Shown: positions 1 through 9,499, counted from the stretch's first letter. The stretch is DNA of 64,000 nucleotides from Acetobacterium sp. KB-1 (GCF_003260995.1 NZ_CP030040.1:928578-992577); one strand, 5' to 3'. Program-made: numbers and translations. The notes: generated from the letters alone by a model not told the origin.

Positions 1-189
1 AACGGCATCCGGCCCAGAAATATCATACACCGGCGAACAATTTAAAAAGCAACCAAACCACGCTGATTCTCGACAGGCGAGCATTTCATCCTCACTGGAT
101 GTGAATGCATAGGGATAAATCCCGCCGTCTTTTCCCCAATTAATCAATACGGGGCAATCTTTATTTACTGCACTGTCAATTGTAAACAT
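1..189 (-). CDS. GcvT-like aminomethyltransferase, N-terminal fragment cut by window edge
   Basis: The reading frame starts at ATG 189-187 behind a strong AGGAGG site (about 196-201) and runs off the left edge, so only 63 residues are visible. The segment AWFGCLFN...SPVYDISGPDAV matches the start of glycine-cleavage T-protein/folate-dependent methyltransferase relatives, where the region just before and including the 'GPDA' motif follows an incoming-substrate loop. These enzymes transfer one-carbon units to or from tetrahydrofolate; acetogens use several paralogues for demethylation. It is divergent from the LysR gene on the right, which probably regulates it. The substrate cannot be inferred from this fragment. 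Confidence 0.6.
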   Translation of the reverse strand, partial: MFTIDSAVNKDCPVLINWGKDGGIYPYAFTSSEDEMLACRESAWFGCFLNCSPVYDISGPDAV

Positions 190-288
190 CGCACTTCCTC
201 CTAAAATTGTTTTTATCAAAGTAATTACCTTTTATGCTTTCATTATAGTGCTTTTTTTAATTCTTGAGAAATGCCAATATTAACGGGA

Positions 289-309
289 TTTATGTCAATA
301 AAGCATAAA
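289..309. promoter_or_regulatory. Candidate LysR operator in divergent intergenic region
   Basis: TTTATG (289-294) and CATAAA (304-309) form an interrupted dyad with a T-N11-A-like core, about 60 bases before the LysR start and 100 bases before the divergent GcvT-like gene. Position and form fit a LysR-type operator. Assignment is inference only. Confidence 0.35.
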
Positions 310-367
310 TAACTTGCCAGTGCACTTTTTTACTGATATATTCAAAATAAAAACTGGAGGTACCACT

Positions 368-1273
368 TTGAAACTGCACTATATTGAAGAGTATCTAAAA
401 CTGGCTGAGACGCTTAATTTTTCAAAGACAGCTGAAATAATGTATATTACCCAACCTGTTCTTAGTCGACACATTGCAATCGTTGAAGCAGAAATGGGAG
501 CCAAACTTTTGCAGCGCAATACCAGACATGTCGTACTCACTGAAGCAGGAAAAGTGGCATATGAAAATTTTACTGCTATGCTTACGCAATACCATATTGC
601 ACTTGAACAGATAAAACTTCTCACCTCCGGTCAATTAGGGAGCCTTAAAATCAGTAGTCCCTACTACTACACATCTGATTTTACCGAACCAATCGTCGAA
701 CGTTTCTCTTTGGCTTATCCAAAATGTGATGTGCAAATATTATCCTGTCAACCGATTGAAGGTCTTAAAAGTCTGCTGACGGGAAACAGCGATCTTTTTC
801 TCACAACTAACACTGGTTTGACGGCGAATAGCGAACTTCGGCAAATACCTTTTGCTTCTGAAATACTCGCTGTTTTACTTCCTTCTATGCATCCACTTGC
901 CAATCAGTCATTCATTAATCCGACAGATTTAGTCAACGAAACCTTTATTTTTTTAGACAACAACGCCGGATATCGAGATTTCAATGCTGAAATTCTCTCA
1001 ATCTTTGTTCGTTTCGGCATTTCGCCAAAAAAGACTATTTTCACACAACAAGTCGATACACTGGGTCTTGCTATCCGTAAAACTGGAGGCATCAGCATTA
1101 TGCCATATAGTGTACGTCATATGGATAGAGATTATATTAAAACTATTCCGCTTATAGGGCATGAATTTATCGTGAAAATGTGCTTATATTACCGCTATGA
1201 CAACTCAAACCCTCTTATTCATAACTTTATCCAAACCGCAATAAAAACTTTTCAAAACAAGGAAGAATCGTGA
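368..1273 (+). CDS. LysR family transcriptional regulator
   Basis: About 301 residues, the normal LysR length. The N-terminal winged helix-turn-helix reads LKLAETLNFSKTAEIMYITQP followed by LSRHIAIVEAEMGAKLLQR, the classic LysR DNA-binding pattern; the rest fits a periplasmic-binding-like effector domain (residues about 90-295). I chose the TTG start at 368 because CTGGAGG at 354-360 is correctly spaced and the protein then begins right before the HTH; an ATG at 314 would add 18 residues with no ribosome site. It is transcribed away from the GcvT-like gene, the usual arrangement for LysR control of a divergent target. Effector unknown. Confidence 0.88.
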   Translation: MKLHYIEEYLKLAETLNFSKTAEIMYITQPVLSRHIAIVEAEMGAKLLQRNTRHVVLTEAGKVAYENFTAMLTQYHIALEQIKLLTSGQLGSLKISSPYYYTSDFTEPIVERFSLAYPKCDVQILSCQPIEGLKSLLTGNSDLFLTTNTGLTANSELRQIPFASEILAVLLPSMHPLANQSFINPTDLVNETFIFLDNNAGYRDFNAEILSIFVRFGISPKKTIFTQQVDTLGLAIRKTGGISIMPYSVRHMDRDYIKTIPLIGHEFIVKMCLYYRYDNSNPLIHNFIQTAIKTFQNKEES

Positions 1274-1602
1274 GCCAAAAGAGCATCAATTTGGCGAAAA
1301 ATTCAAAAGTTATCCATACAATCCTTTTTAATACAACTTATTATTTTAAGCCATTGTTACACAAAAATTATATGACTTTCCTTGCATAAAAGGTTATTAA
1401 TGCCTATAATTTTTACATTTCATCACATAATAAGTGGTTTACTGTTTCGCGCGCTTTGCGTACGAAACAGACTCAAGTCTATAAGGAAAAAGACCCGGCA
1501 AAACCAGATCTTCCTCAGTATTTATCGCAATCTCTAAGTTGATTGGAGTTTCGCCAATCGTTCTTTGTTTTTCAAGCAATTAATCATTCGCTTCGTATGA
1601 AC
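1274..1602. other. Intergenic region with one hairpin
   Basis: No convincing gene in about 330 bases. An inverted repeat CTGTTTCG (1442-1449) / CGAAACAG (1463-1470) could form a hairpin about 170 bases after the LysR stop, but it lacks a clean T-tract. Nothing else recognised. Confidence 0.4.
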
Positions 1603-1839
1603 TTACTTTTCTTTGACCGGAAAAGTCAATGAAACATTAATCCATCCTAACACCCAGCCAAATAACCCCATTATTATAACCCATATCAGACTTGTGAAAA
1701 TAACCCAGTATGGGTTTTCAATTGGTCCGACCTTAGTGTAGTAACCGGCCGTAAAATATACCCCCAAAAATAAGCTGAGACCGTTAAATACAGCTAAACC
1801 ATGCTGGGACTTTATCCATCCAGTAACAAAGCAAAAACA
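1603..1839 (-). pseudogene. Small membrane protein, truncated by the IS
   Basis: The minus-strand frame encodes about 78 residues with two hydrophobic stretches (AVFNGLSLFLGVYF and VIFTSLIWVIIMGLFGWVLGW) and a charged end (PVKEK), so it looks like a membrane protein C-terminus. Its upstream part lies inside the IS left inverted repeat at 1840-1858, so the natural start is lost. The missing N-terminal part is not on the far side of the IS, where a UroD fragment lies instead, which implies a rearrangement rather than a simple insertion. Family not recognised. Confidence 0.5.
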
Positions 1840-1858
1840 TAAATAGGGCTTACTGAAC
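1840..1858 (+). repeat. IS left terminal inverted repeat
   Basis: TAAATAGGGCTTACTGAAC; pairs with the right end with two mismatches (positions 4 and 10). Confidence 0.75.
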
Positions 1859-1963
1859 AAATCAAAAATCGCTTAAATGCTGACTTTGAGGCATATTTTT
1901 AGTATAATAAGTGCAAAGATAATTACTTTTTTACCATAAAACCCTTGCAGATGGAGGTGCCTT

Positions 1964-3469
1964 ATGTATATCAGAAAGACGGACCAAATCAAGTTTTCGG
2001 ATGATTTCTTTCTTCCTTTCGGAGGAAAACTTAACAAAGACAACCGCTGGGTCAAACTGGCGGAGATGATTCCGTGGTCTGATTTTGAGGATGCCTACGC
2101 CAGGAACTTTAAATCTTCAACGAGAGGCGAAGAAGCGTTCTCAGTCCGGGTTGCTCTGGGAACACTGATTTTGCAGACCCGTTTAAAACTGGTTGATGCT
2201 GAAGTGCCGTTACAGGTGATGGAAAATCCCTATCTCCAGTATTTTCTGGGCTTTGACGGTTTTGAAGATACCCGCCCGCCATTTGATGCATCACTGATCA
2301 CGCACTTCAGAAAACGCTTTACGCCAGATATTCTCATGGAGATCAACAACATGATCGCCATGAAGGAGTTTGAAGCTGTAGAAGACAAAGGCGAGGATGA
2401 TGATCATCACGATGCCCCCGGCCCATCAGAACCATCCGATGAAGGAAGTCAAATCAGCTTTTCTAATATCCCGAAGAAAGGTAAACTGATTCTTGATGCA
2501 ACCTGTGCGCCAGGTGATATCCGCTTTCCCACCGATTTGCGTCTTCTCAATGAGGCACGTGAAAAACTTGAAATGATGATTGACGTTCTGCATACGCCGG
2601 ATATCGCTCTTGTTGCCAAACCCCGAACTTACCGCAATAGGGCCCGAAAAAACTATCTGTCCATCGAAAAGCAGCGCAAAAAGCGCAGCAAAACAGTCCG
2701 TAAAGCAATTCGAAAACAGCTGGGGTATGTGAAACGGGATCTGGAATACGTCGAGACTTACCTGAAAGACGCTGCCAGAGCCGAACTTCTGACAAAACGC
2801 CAGCACAGCGAACTCGAGACCATCCGAAAGCTTTATGAGCAACAGAACACCATGTATGAGACGAAAACGCACTCTGTCCCAAACCGGATTGTGAGCATCT
2901 CACAACCTCACATCCTGCCAATTTTCAGAGGAAAAGCCGGCTCAGACGTTGAGTTCGGGTGTAAAGTAATGACAAGCGTTGTTGACGGCTATACCTTCAT
3001 TGAGAAGCTTGACTTTGAGAGTTTCAATGAAGGAACTTTATTGCAGGAAGCGGTTTTATAATACCTGATGCGCTTTGGCTGTTATCCGGAGGCGGTGTTG
3101 GCAGATTCAATCTTTCGTAACCGTGAGAACCTGGCCTGGCTGAAGCTTCGGGGCATTCGAATCAGTGGCCCGAAGCTGGGGCGCAAACCGAAAGTGGTAT
3201 CTTCTGAAGTTAAGCAAGTGGAACGTGCCGATAATGGCGAGCGCAACACAATCGAAGGCTCTTATGGTGTCACTAAACGAAAATATGGCTTTGGCCTCGT
3301 CAGAACTAAACTTGAGGACACAACCAAAAGCGCCATTATTTTACAGTTTCTGGTAATGAATCTGAACCGGAGGATGCGGTTCTTTTTGTCTCAATTTTGG
3401 ATTCGTTTCATCGACTTAATGCAAGCTGTAAATTTGGTTGCTGGTTATGGATTTCAATCCGTTCAGTAA
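1964..3469 (+). pseudogene. IS5/IS1182-type DDE transposase, interrupted by one stop codon
   Basis: Starts at ATG 1964 after GATGGAGG and would encode about 501 residues, but TAA at 3059-3061 interrupts the frame; the same frame continues at once (YLMRFGCYPEAVLAD) to 3469. N-terminal DUF772-like DNA-binding region (residues about 40-130), then a DDE catalytic domain: first Asp in LILDATCAPGD, second in AVLADSIFRNREN, Glu in EGSYGVTKRKYG. A charged insert sits at residues 145-170. The catalytic residues are split across the stop, so without readthrough the enzyme is dead. Confidence 0.85.
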
Positions 3470-3479
3470 ACCCTACTTA
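3461..3479 (-). repeat. IS right terminal inverted repeat
   Basis: On the minus strand reads TAAGTAGGGTTTACTGAAC, matching the left end. It overlaps the last codons of the transposase. Confidence 0.75.
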
Positions 3480-3497
3480 AATCTCATGGCCCAGTCG

Positions 3498-4026
3498 TCA
3501 GGCTTCTTCAAAAAAACCTTGATGAGCCGCATTGGGCGTGCCTGGACACGAAATGTAAACCATATAGCGGCCATTTCCTGCATACTGATCAATGCAGCGT
3601 TTAGCTTCAGCTGCTCCCTTTTCGTAAGTAATATCCGTTGAAAAAATTGGTGACTGGGAGTCAGCCCCACCGTGAATAACAAACTCCGGATATTTCTGCT
3701 GGATGGCTCGAAAATTATTGGAAGGCTGAGCTGGGAAGAAACTCTGGATTCCAATCTCAACAAAATCATCAACCAGAAGATCCCATTTTTCACAAATATG
3801 TTGTTTTGCAATCATTCCGTTATCTTTGATCGCCTGAATAATTCTGGCATGATGTTCTTTAAACAGTTCTCGGTAGGTATTAGGTGAGATCATCGGACTG
3901 ATGACTGAAGCAATATCATCCATGTAGGTAAAAACATCAGGTATAAACTGAGCAGCTTGTGCTATTATGCGGTATTTAGAGATTTTGCGTAATGCCTTCA
4001 CTATTAATTGGTTTAAAACGCTTGCC
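3498..4026 (-). pseudogene. Uroporphyrinogen decarboxylase-family methyltransferase, C-terminal fragment
   Basis: About 170 residues match the C-terminal half of the UroD/MtaA/CmuA family (normally about 340 residues): DIASVISPMISPNTYRELF, then VEIGIQSFFPAQPS and FVIHGGADSQS, following the usual order of family blocks. In acetogens such proteins move methyl groups between methoxylated or methylated substrates, corrinoid proteins and folate. The 5' half is missing: the frame runs into the 3' end of the serine recombinase at about 4030, the apparent left edge of the prophage. The 3' end stops only 19 bases before the IS. It is a relic trapped between two mobile elements. Confidence 0.7.
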
Positions 4027-4032
4027 TTGCAA

Positions 4033-5643
4033 CTAAATATTTCCTTTCATTGGCCATTTTATCTCCGCTCCATCTTTAAACCGGAAATTGACTTCATCCT
4101 TGGAGAGAACAACCGTCTCTAAAATAGTCCGACGCCAGAGGGTTTCATCAAACTCTGAGAGAAGCTGATCCTGCTGTTCAAGGATATCCAGAAAGGCATG
4201 AATCTGGCTTTTTCGAGCTTTTCGTTTTCTGATTTCCTCGGATAATGCCATATGGCGATTGCGAAGTTTATCATAGCTCTCAGCATAAGCGTTATAGCGG
4301 CGCTGGTACTCATCTTGGTCCATCGCAATCCGTGTGTTTTCGTTGACAAAGGCATCAACCATCATTTCGATGGAGCTACAATCTTCATCAACTTGCTTCA
4401 GTTCTTCTTTTAAGTCCTGAGAATCGGTTAGCTTCTCAATCAAAAGGCGGTAATTCTCAAAAATCTCGGCTTTATTCTTGATGAGGTGATTCATGACCTC
4501 CACGAACAGTTTTTTAATGGTTTCATCGTACAAGTGCGGCGTGATACATTTATCTTTTTGTTTAAATTTTTGATTGCACTGCCAAACAATACGCTGATAT
4601 TTACTGCCAGCGTGCCAGACTTTACTGCCATATGCGCTGCCACAATCGCCACAAATAATTCGAGTGGAGAAGCAACTCTGACTACTTGTATAACCGCCTT
4701 TGGATTTTCTTCTGGCAAACTCCTCCTGCACCAAGCCAAAGGTTTCTGGGGGAATGATCGCTGGGTGGCTGTTTTCGACATAATACTGGGGAACTTCCCC
4801 TTCATTAGTCTTTGTTTTTTTAGTTAAAAAGTCCGTCGTATAGCGTTTTTGCAATATTGCATCGCCCTTGTACTTCTCATTTTGAAGGATGCTAATCACC
4901 GTTGATACTGACCATTTTTCTCTTTTTGTTGGGGTAAGGATTTTTAACGCCATCAATTTTTTGGCAATAGCTGAAGGGGTGTAGCCTTCCAGAAAGAGCT
5001 TATAAATAAGTCGTATGGTCGTTGCTTCTTCTTCAACTATTTGCGGAAGTCCATTCTCTCCTTTAACATATCCTAGGAAACTCTTGTAAGGTAAGGAAAT
5101 ATTTCCGTCTGAAAAGCTCTTTCGTTTCCCCCAAGTCACATTTTCGGATATTGAGCGGCTTTCGTCTTGAGCCAAGCTTGACATAATCGCGATTAATAGC
5201 TCCCCTTTGCTGTCGAGGGTATAAATATTTTCTTTCTCGAAGTAAATTTCGATATTTTTTTCTTTCAGTAATCGAACATTTGTCAGCGTGTCAACCGTAT
5301 TTCTGGCAAATCGTGAAACTGATTTAGTAACAATTAAATCGATCTTGCCATCCAGAGCATCTTTTATCATACGATTAAATCCATCTCGCCTTTTAGTGCT
5401 GGTTGCTGAAATACCCTCATCCGTATAGACTTCTACAAAATCCCACTCTTCTTTACCTTTGATATACTTGGTGTAATAATCAAGTTGAGCTTCAAAACTG
5501 CTTTGTTGTTCTTCTAAATTAGTGGATACTCTGGCGTATGCAGCCACCCGCTTTTTTCGGGAATTAACTTCTTCAATCTGATTGAATAACTCAGGTGTTG
5601 CCGGAATAACCGTTACTGATCTTACATTTCTTGCACCATTCAA
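4033..5643 (-). CDS. Large serine recombinase (second of tandem pair)
   Basis: 536 residues. N-terminal resolvase domain with the nucleophile Ser40 in AYARVST and conserved LIVTKSVSRFARN; then the Recombinase domain (about 185-290), a zinc ribbon (CGDCGSAYG...WQCNQ...KCITP) and a long coiled coil (about 395-490). The architecture is that of phage and conjugative-element integrases that join attP and attB through a covalent Ser-DNA link. Its start ATG overlaps the stop of the upstream recombinase (ATGA, 5640-5643), so the two are translationally coupled. The stop lies at the apparent left edge of the prophage. Confidence 0.93.
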   Translation of the reverse strand: MNGARNVRSVTVIPATPELFNQIEEVNSRKKRVAAYARVSTNLEEQQSSFEAQLDYYTKYIKGKEEWDFVEVYTDEGISATSTKRRDGFNRMIKDALDGKIDLIVTKSVSRFARNTVDTLTNVRLLKEKNIEIYFEKENIYTLDSKGELLIAIMSSLAQDESRSISENVTWGKRKSFSDGNISLPYKSFLGYVKGENGLPQIVEEEATTIRLIYKLFLEGYTPSAIAKKLMALKILTPTKREKWSVSTVISILQNEKYKGDAILQKRYTTDFLTKKTKTNEGEVPQYYVENSHPAIIPPETFGLVQEEFARRKSKGGYTSSQSCFSTRIICGDCGSAYGSKVWHAGSKYQRIVWQCNQKFKQKDKCITPHLYDETIKKLFVEVMNHLIKNKAEIFENYRLLIEKLTDSQDLKEELKQVDEDCSSIEMMVDAFVNENTRIAMDQDEYQRRYNAYAESYDKLRNRHMALSEEIRKRKARKSQIHAFLDILEQQDQLLSEFDETLWRRTILETVVLSKDEVNFRFKDGAEIKWPMKGNI

Positions 5644-6944
5644 TTTGCCATTCCCCTTTCCACTATCAGACTTTGTCGTTCTCTGGCTTCCTGTTTTTTC
5701 TTCTCATCCCAGCTTTCTTTTCTGGATTTATGACTCCAGGTTTTCTCTAAAATCTGGTTATCATTAAAGACAAAGAGTAGCTTGAAGTCATCCGGTACCC
5801 GTATTTCTTTAATCTTTTCGCTAAAGACCACTTCATCAAAATGATCCAATCCCAAAACTTCTGCAGAAACATCCATGAGAATCTCTTCTGGAATCTGAAT
5901 GGTATGGCATACTGATTTTCCAAAGTGCAAATAGGTTCGGCAATTCCAATAGGTGTAGCCATGGGTTACTTTCCGGTTATAATGTTTGCCACATTTATCG
6001 CAGACAATCTTTTGAGTAAAGGGATATACAGGCCTTTTCTTTTTACCAGAAGACTTTCTTCTGCTTGCAAGAATCTCTTGGGCTTTATCAAATGTCTCCT
6101 GATCGATAATGGATGGATGGGTGTTTTCTGCATAATACTTGGGTAGTTGGCCCCAATTAGTGACCAGTTTTTTAGATAAGTGGTCTGAAACGTATTTTTT
6201 CTGAGCAAGCGAGTTGCCAGCATACTTCTCGTTTTTTAATATTTCTCCAACTCTTTCAGGCGTCCATATGCCACCTCTGAGTTTTTCTACATCCATTTTT
6301 CTTAGCTTTTTAGCAATCAGATTGAAGCCCTTGCCACTCAGGTAGTCATCAAAAATCATGCATACTATTTCAGCCTGGTCCTCAGCAATCTCAATCCCAT
6401 CTCTACTAATCCGGTAACCGTACATGAATCTGAGATTAACCAGTTCGCCTTCCTGAAAGCCCTTTCTGATTCGCCATTTGCAGTTCTCGCTAACCTGAAG
6501 ACTTTCCGCCTGCGCAAAAGAAGCGAGGATAGTGAGCATCAACTCTCCATCCCCGCTTAAACTATAGATATTTTCTTTTTCAAAATAGACTTCAATGCCA
6601 AGACTGCTGAGCTCCCGGACTACTTCTAAAAGGGTTAACGTATTTCTGGCAAATCGTGAGATTGACTTGGTAATAATCAGGTCAATCTTATGATTTCTGC
6701 AATCAGCCAGAAGCTTTTGAAATTCTGCTCGCTTATCCTTGGTTCCAGTTGCGGCTTCATCTGCATAAACACCGACGTACTCCCAGCCTGGATGGTTTTG
6801 AATAAATTCACTGTAATGACTGATCTGAGTAGACAATGAATGAAGCATCGCATCTTTTCCGCTACTGACTCTGGCGTAAGCAGCTACCCGTTTTTTGTCT
6901 GGCAGTTTTAACACTGATGGTTCAATTTTAATAATTTTTCGCAT
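5640..6944 (-). CDS. Large serine recombinase (first of tandem pair)
   Basis: 434 residues with Ser27 in AYARVSSGKD as likely nucleophile, LIITKSISRFARNT, a Recombinase domain (about 155-265) and a zinc ribbon (CDKCGKHYN...WNCR...VCHTI). The coiled-coil region is shorter than in the downstream partner. ATG at 6944 follows AAAGGAGTGG. It forms an operon with two small genes on its 5' side and the second recombinase on its 3' side. Tandem recombinases of this type may act as hetero-oligomers, or one may handle excision; the sequence does not settle this. Confidence 0.92.
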   Translation of the reverse strand: MRKIIKIEPSVLKLPDKKRVAAYARVSSGKDAMLHSLSTQISHYSEFIQNHPGWEYVGVYADEAATGTKDKRAEFQKLLADCRNHKIDLIITKSISRFARNTLTLLEVVRELSSLGIEVYFEKENIYSLSGDGELMLTILASFAQAESLQVSENCKWRIRKGFQEGELVNLRFMYGYRISRDGIEIAEDQAEIVCMIFDDYLSGKGFNLIAKKLRKMDVEKLRGGIWTPERVGEILKNEKYAGNSLAQKKYVSDHLSKKLVTNWGQLPKYYAENTHPSIIDQETFDKAQEILASRRKSSGKKKRPVYPFTQKIVCDKCGKHYNRKVTHGYTYWNCRTYLHFGKSVCHTIQIPEEILMDVSAEVLGLDHFDEVVFSEKIKEIRVPDDFKLLFVFNDNQILEKTWSHKSRKESWDEKKKQEARERQSLIVERGMAN

Positions 6945-7008
6945 TATTCCACTCCTTTCCAGCTGTGATGTTACCTCGAATGTTGATACAAATCAAGTTA
7001 TTAAGCCA

Positions 7009-7164
7009 TTATAAGCTAGAAATGATGGGACAATATTTTTCAAGTAACCACTCTTTTATTTGCTTGAATTCATCATCGGTAAGCAGCCCTTCAGTCAACA
7101 ATACTTTTGAAATACTCATCGAAATGTGATAATTCTTTTCTTGCTCCAACTGTTCTTTTGTCAT
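7009..7164 (-). CDS. Small SHOCT-like protein
   Basis: 51 residues. The C-terminal part (LLTEGLLTDDEFKQIKEWLLEKY) fits the SHOCT pattern (short helix pair with 'G.LT..EF...K..LL'), often found at protein ends and in small mobile-element proteins. ATG 7164-7162 overlaps the stop of the HTH/zinc protein (ATGA), and the recombinase starts 65 bases downstream, so it belongs to the integration operon. Its role there is unknown; it could be a recombination directionality partner, but nothing in the sequence proves this. Confidence 0.7.
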   Translation of the reverse strand: MTKEQLEQEKNYHISMSISKVLLTEGLLTDDEFKQIKEWLLEKYCPIISSL

Positions 7165-7586
7165 TGATTACCTGGCCTTTCTCCAAATCGATGTTTGATA
7201 TAACAGTCATGACTGCAAAACTTGCGTTTAGTGTTTCCATAGCTTTTAAAGGTTTTTCCACATTCAAGGCAAACCTGGGAATAATAGGATTTTCGTTTGA
7301 TTTGTGATTCGTTGGTTTTCCACCAAAGCCTTCGACAGTTTTCAGAGCAAAACTTTTTATGCCTGCCTTTGGATTCCTGTTTGAATGGTTTACCGCATTG
7401 TTTGCAGGTATCTTTTTCATCTAGAACAGCTGTAGACTTTTTAATCATGTCTTTCCCTAGATTATGTCGCCGACAATAGGATTTGACGGTATTCTCTGAA
7501 AGATTAAGATCATCTGCAATCTTAGAATAACTGATTCCAAGAATACGAAGTTCGTGGATTTGGTCCTTTTGTTCATTTGTCATCAT
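7161..7586 (-). CDS. HTH and double zinc-knuckle protein of the recombinase operon
   Basis: 141 residues. Residues 8-42 form a sigma-region-4/resolvase-like HTH (LGISYSKIADDLNLSENTVKSYCRR). Two treble-clef-like zinc motifs follow: CKQCGKPF...KFCSENCRRLWW and CLECGKTF...KFCSHDCY. Such proteins are common just before serine recombinases in clostridial phages and transposons and probably bind DNA at att sites or control the operon. Two adjacent ATGs (7586 and 7583) are possible; the second is better spaced from GGGAGG. Function in excision or regulation is inference. Confidence 0.8.
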   Translation of the reverse strand: MMTNEQKDQIHELRILGISYSKIADDLNLSENTVKSYCRRHNLGKDMIKKSTAVLDEKDTCKQCGKPFKQESKGRHKKFCSENCRRLWWKTNESQIKRKSYYSQVCLECGKTFKSYGNTKRKFCSHDCYIKHRFGERPGNQ

Positions 7587-7596
7587 AAGCCTCCCA

Positions 7597-7632
7597 TAAA
7601 AAAAGAAGGCAGTGATTTAGTTATCACAACCT
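7597..7632 (-). terminator. Rho-independent terminator after holin
   Basis: Imperfect stem AGGTTGTGAT (7632-7623) / ATCACTGCCT (7616-7607) followed on the minus strand by a run of T. It closes the late operon just before the integration operon. Confidence 0.75.
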
Positions 7633-7644
7633 CCTAAAACGCTA

Positions 7645-8133
7645 TTACTTTGTATTATCTTCACCGTCTTCATTTTCATCAATTGTTTGGGCGCCTGTTT
7701 CATTCTCCATCTGGGTACGAATATTCTGGGTCAGTTTTTCTAGAAATGCTGGAAATTTGACGTTCATATCTTTCATATTTTCTAGAATGCTGATGATTTC
7801 ATTACAAATGAGCCAAACCGCGACAAAGGATGCGATGACAAAATTGACATGCGCATCTACACCAATATACTGACTGGCATAAAGAAGCGTGTAATCAAGA
7901 ATTGCCCCAACAGCAATCAGATAAAACAGACAGACTTTTTTCATAATTCCTCGAAATCCTTTATAACTAGAAACCTTGTCTCCCCGATACTTTGCGGCCA
8001 TCAACCCGGTCACATAATCGAATGATGCGAGGACAAACAGCAGTAAAACCGGAATGGCAAGAATTCCTAACCAGCCGGATAAAACGGTAAAAGCAAGTAC
8101 AACAACAACTTTCAACTTTTCTAAATATTCCAT
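7645..8133 (-). CDS. Phage holin (TcdE/holin_4_1 family)
   Basis: 162 residues with three to four hydrophobic helices (about 8-38, 66-86, 94-118) and the family signature SFDYVTGLMAAKYRG followed by SSYKGFRGIMKKVC. The C-terminus is acidic and hydrophilic. Holins of this family open the membrane at the end of the lytic cycle so endolysin reaches the wall; clostridial relatives also export toxins. Unusually the endolysin is not next door but about 16 kb away, before the large terminase. Confidence 0.9.
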   Translation of the reverse strand: MEYLEKLKVVVVLAFTVLSGWLGILAIPVLLLFVLASFDYVTGLMAAKYRGDKVSSYKGFRGIMKKVCLFYLIAVGAILDYTLLYASQYIGVDAHVNFVIASFVAVWLICNEIISILENMKDMNVKFPAFLEKLTQNIRTQMENETGAQTIDENEDGEDNTK

Positions 8134-8163
8134 TTTCTTTCTCCTTAAAATTATTTTCTATAT

Positions 8164-8187
8164 TTAAAAAAGAACCCGAAGGTTCTT
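8164..8187 (-). terminator. Terminator between adhesin gene and holin
   Basis: Perfect stem AAGAACC/GGTTCTT (8170-8187) with a CGA loop, then T-rich sequence on the minus strand. It overlaps the stop codon of the kelch-like gene, so holin may be expressed by readthrough or from its own promoter. Confidence 0.75.
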
Positions 8188-9499
8188 AAATTAAATTCCA
8201 CTGTTCATTATCATAATAGTAGGCTTCAACTTTTTGAGCCAAATTGTTCGAATTACCTTTAAATACATCCGAAACCGGCATTTTAAGTTCAATCCCGTTT
8301 TGATTAAATAACTCAACCTTCTTACCTGATCGTAAACTTGCAATCTGCAGATGGTTCTGCTCAAGCTCTACATCACAAGCCATTTTAACGACCTGGTTGG
8401 TCAGGTAATAGCCGCCGAATGATAAAACATCTGGACCATATGCGAGCATAAAACCCTGTCGATATCGCTGAACACTTTCAGTCGTAATGGTTGTCACTTC
8501 GCTTGTGACCGAATCAAATTTATAAATGCCATATTCATAAAATACATAAATATCTGTTCCAATACTGACCGCCTGACAATAAATAATGCTTGCAGGCATT
8601 GTTGCTACAGTCAGATAGGCCCCAGTTAATGTATCATATTTCACAATTTTGGTGGAAGTCGTGCCGTATCCACCACAAATAAAAATATCTGTTTCAATGA
8701 CAACACAGGACATCAAAGCACTATCACCATATGGCCATTCAGAAATTGCTGAGAATACTTTTGTTTCCATATCAAAGCAAAAAGCAGTTTCAACTATTGA
8801 TGAGGAACTTGTGGTCTGATAGCCTCCGAAGAAATATATTTTAGTCCCGACTGTTGCAAAGCCAAAGCCATGATAACCAAAGCCTTCATTAAGCGGAACT
8901 GTTAACCCGGTATCGCTTAAAGTGTTTGCGATCACATCAAAGCAATAAACTTTATTGGTAACACCAGAAGAATTCCGGCCACCGATCAGAAAAATTTCAT
9001 CGTCAAGTTGTCCGGTAGCGTGCTGGTAAATTCTATCGGTTGGCATACTGACACCGCTTGAAGTCGTCAGACAGGTGATCAGATCATAGATTAGAATTTC
9101 TGGACTCTCATCATATCCACCGAAAAGGTAGACTTTTTCATCAATTCTTTCTGCACTTAAATTCCGTCCACTGCAAATCACACTATCTGCTGTGGCGACA
9201 GGATTAACTAATGTTGCCTCATTTAAAACGGTACTGATATCGGTATTGATAATAATATTGGGTGGAAGCGAGGTTTTAACCCAAAGTTTTGTCAGATCTT
9301 CAGGAGCAGTGTCACCAAAGTGAATATTAAATTCAGCACTGGCATTGGTACCAATCTGTAAGCTGTCGATGATTCCAGAGTAGCTGCTTATAGGTGTTCC
9401 ATCAGGGATAGACTGACCTTTTCCGATCAAAGACGTTTTAATATTTGAAAGATCAGCAATTACCTGATTAATATTTTGACTTAAGGTATTACTCGCCAT
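8186..9499 (-). CDS. Kelch-repeat tail fibre / receptor-binding protein
   Basis: 437 residues. An N-terminal helical stretch (about 1-50; [22 protein letters not shown]) resembles phage baseplate-attachment regions. Residues about 105-380 hold repeated kelch blades with the pattern '..G..IYFFGGY....' ([45 protein letters not shown]), which predicts a beta-propeller. The C-terminal 50 residues ([14 protein letters not shown]) look like a tip domain. It overlaps the upstream collagen-like gene by 11 bases. Probably recognises the host surface. Confidence 0.75.
   Translation of the reverse strand: MASNTLSQNINQVIADLSNIKTSLIGKGQSIPDGTPISSYSGIIDSLQIGTNASAEFNIHFGDTAPEDLTKLWVKTSLPPNIIINTDISTVLNEATLVNPVATADSVICSGRNLSAERIDEKVYLFGGYDESPEILIYDLITCLTTSSGVSMPTDRIYQHATGQLDDEIFLIGGRNSSGVTNKVYCFDVIANTLSDTGLTVPLNEGFGYHGFGFATVGTKIYFFGGYQTTSSSSIVETAFCFDMETKVFSAISEWPYGDSALMSCVVIETDIFICGGYGTTSTKIVKYDTLTGAYLTVATMPASIIYCQAVSIGTDIYVFYEYGIYKFDSVTSEVTTITTESVQRYRQGFMLAYGPDVLSFGGYYLTNQVVKMACDVELEQNHLQIASLRSGKKVELFNQNGIELKMPVSDVFKGNSNNLAQKVEAYYYDNEQWNLI

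Larger units (their letters stand above)
1840..3479 (+). mobile_element. Decayed IS5/IS1182-type insertion sequence
   Basis: A DDE transposase gene is bracketed by 19-base terminal inverted repeats (1840-1858 and 3461-3479, 17 of 19 matching). Size is about 1.64 kb. No target-site duplication is visible at the outer edges (AACA left, AATC right), and the flanking gene fragments do not belong together. This suggests that recombination or deletion involved this copy after insertion. The transposase has an in-frame stop, so the element is probably not autonomous. Confidence 0.75.
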
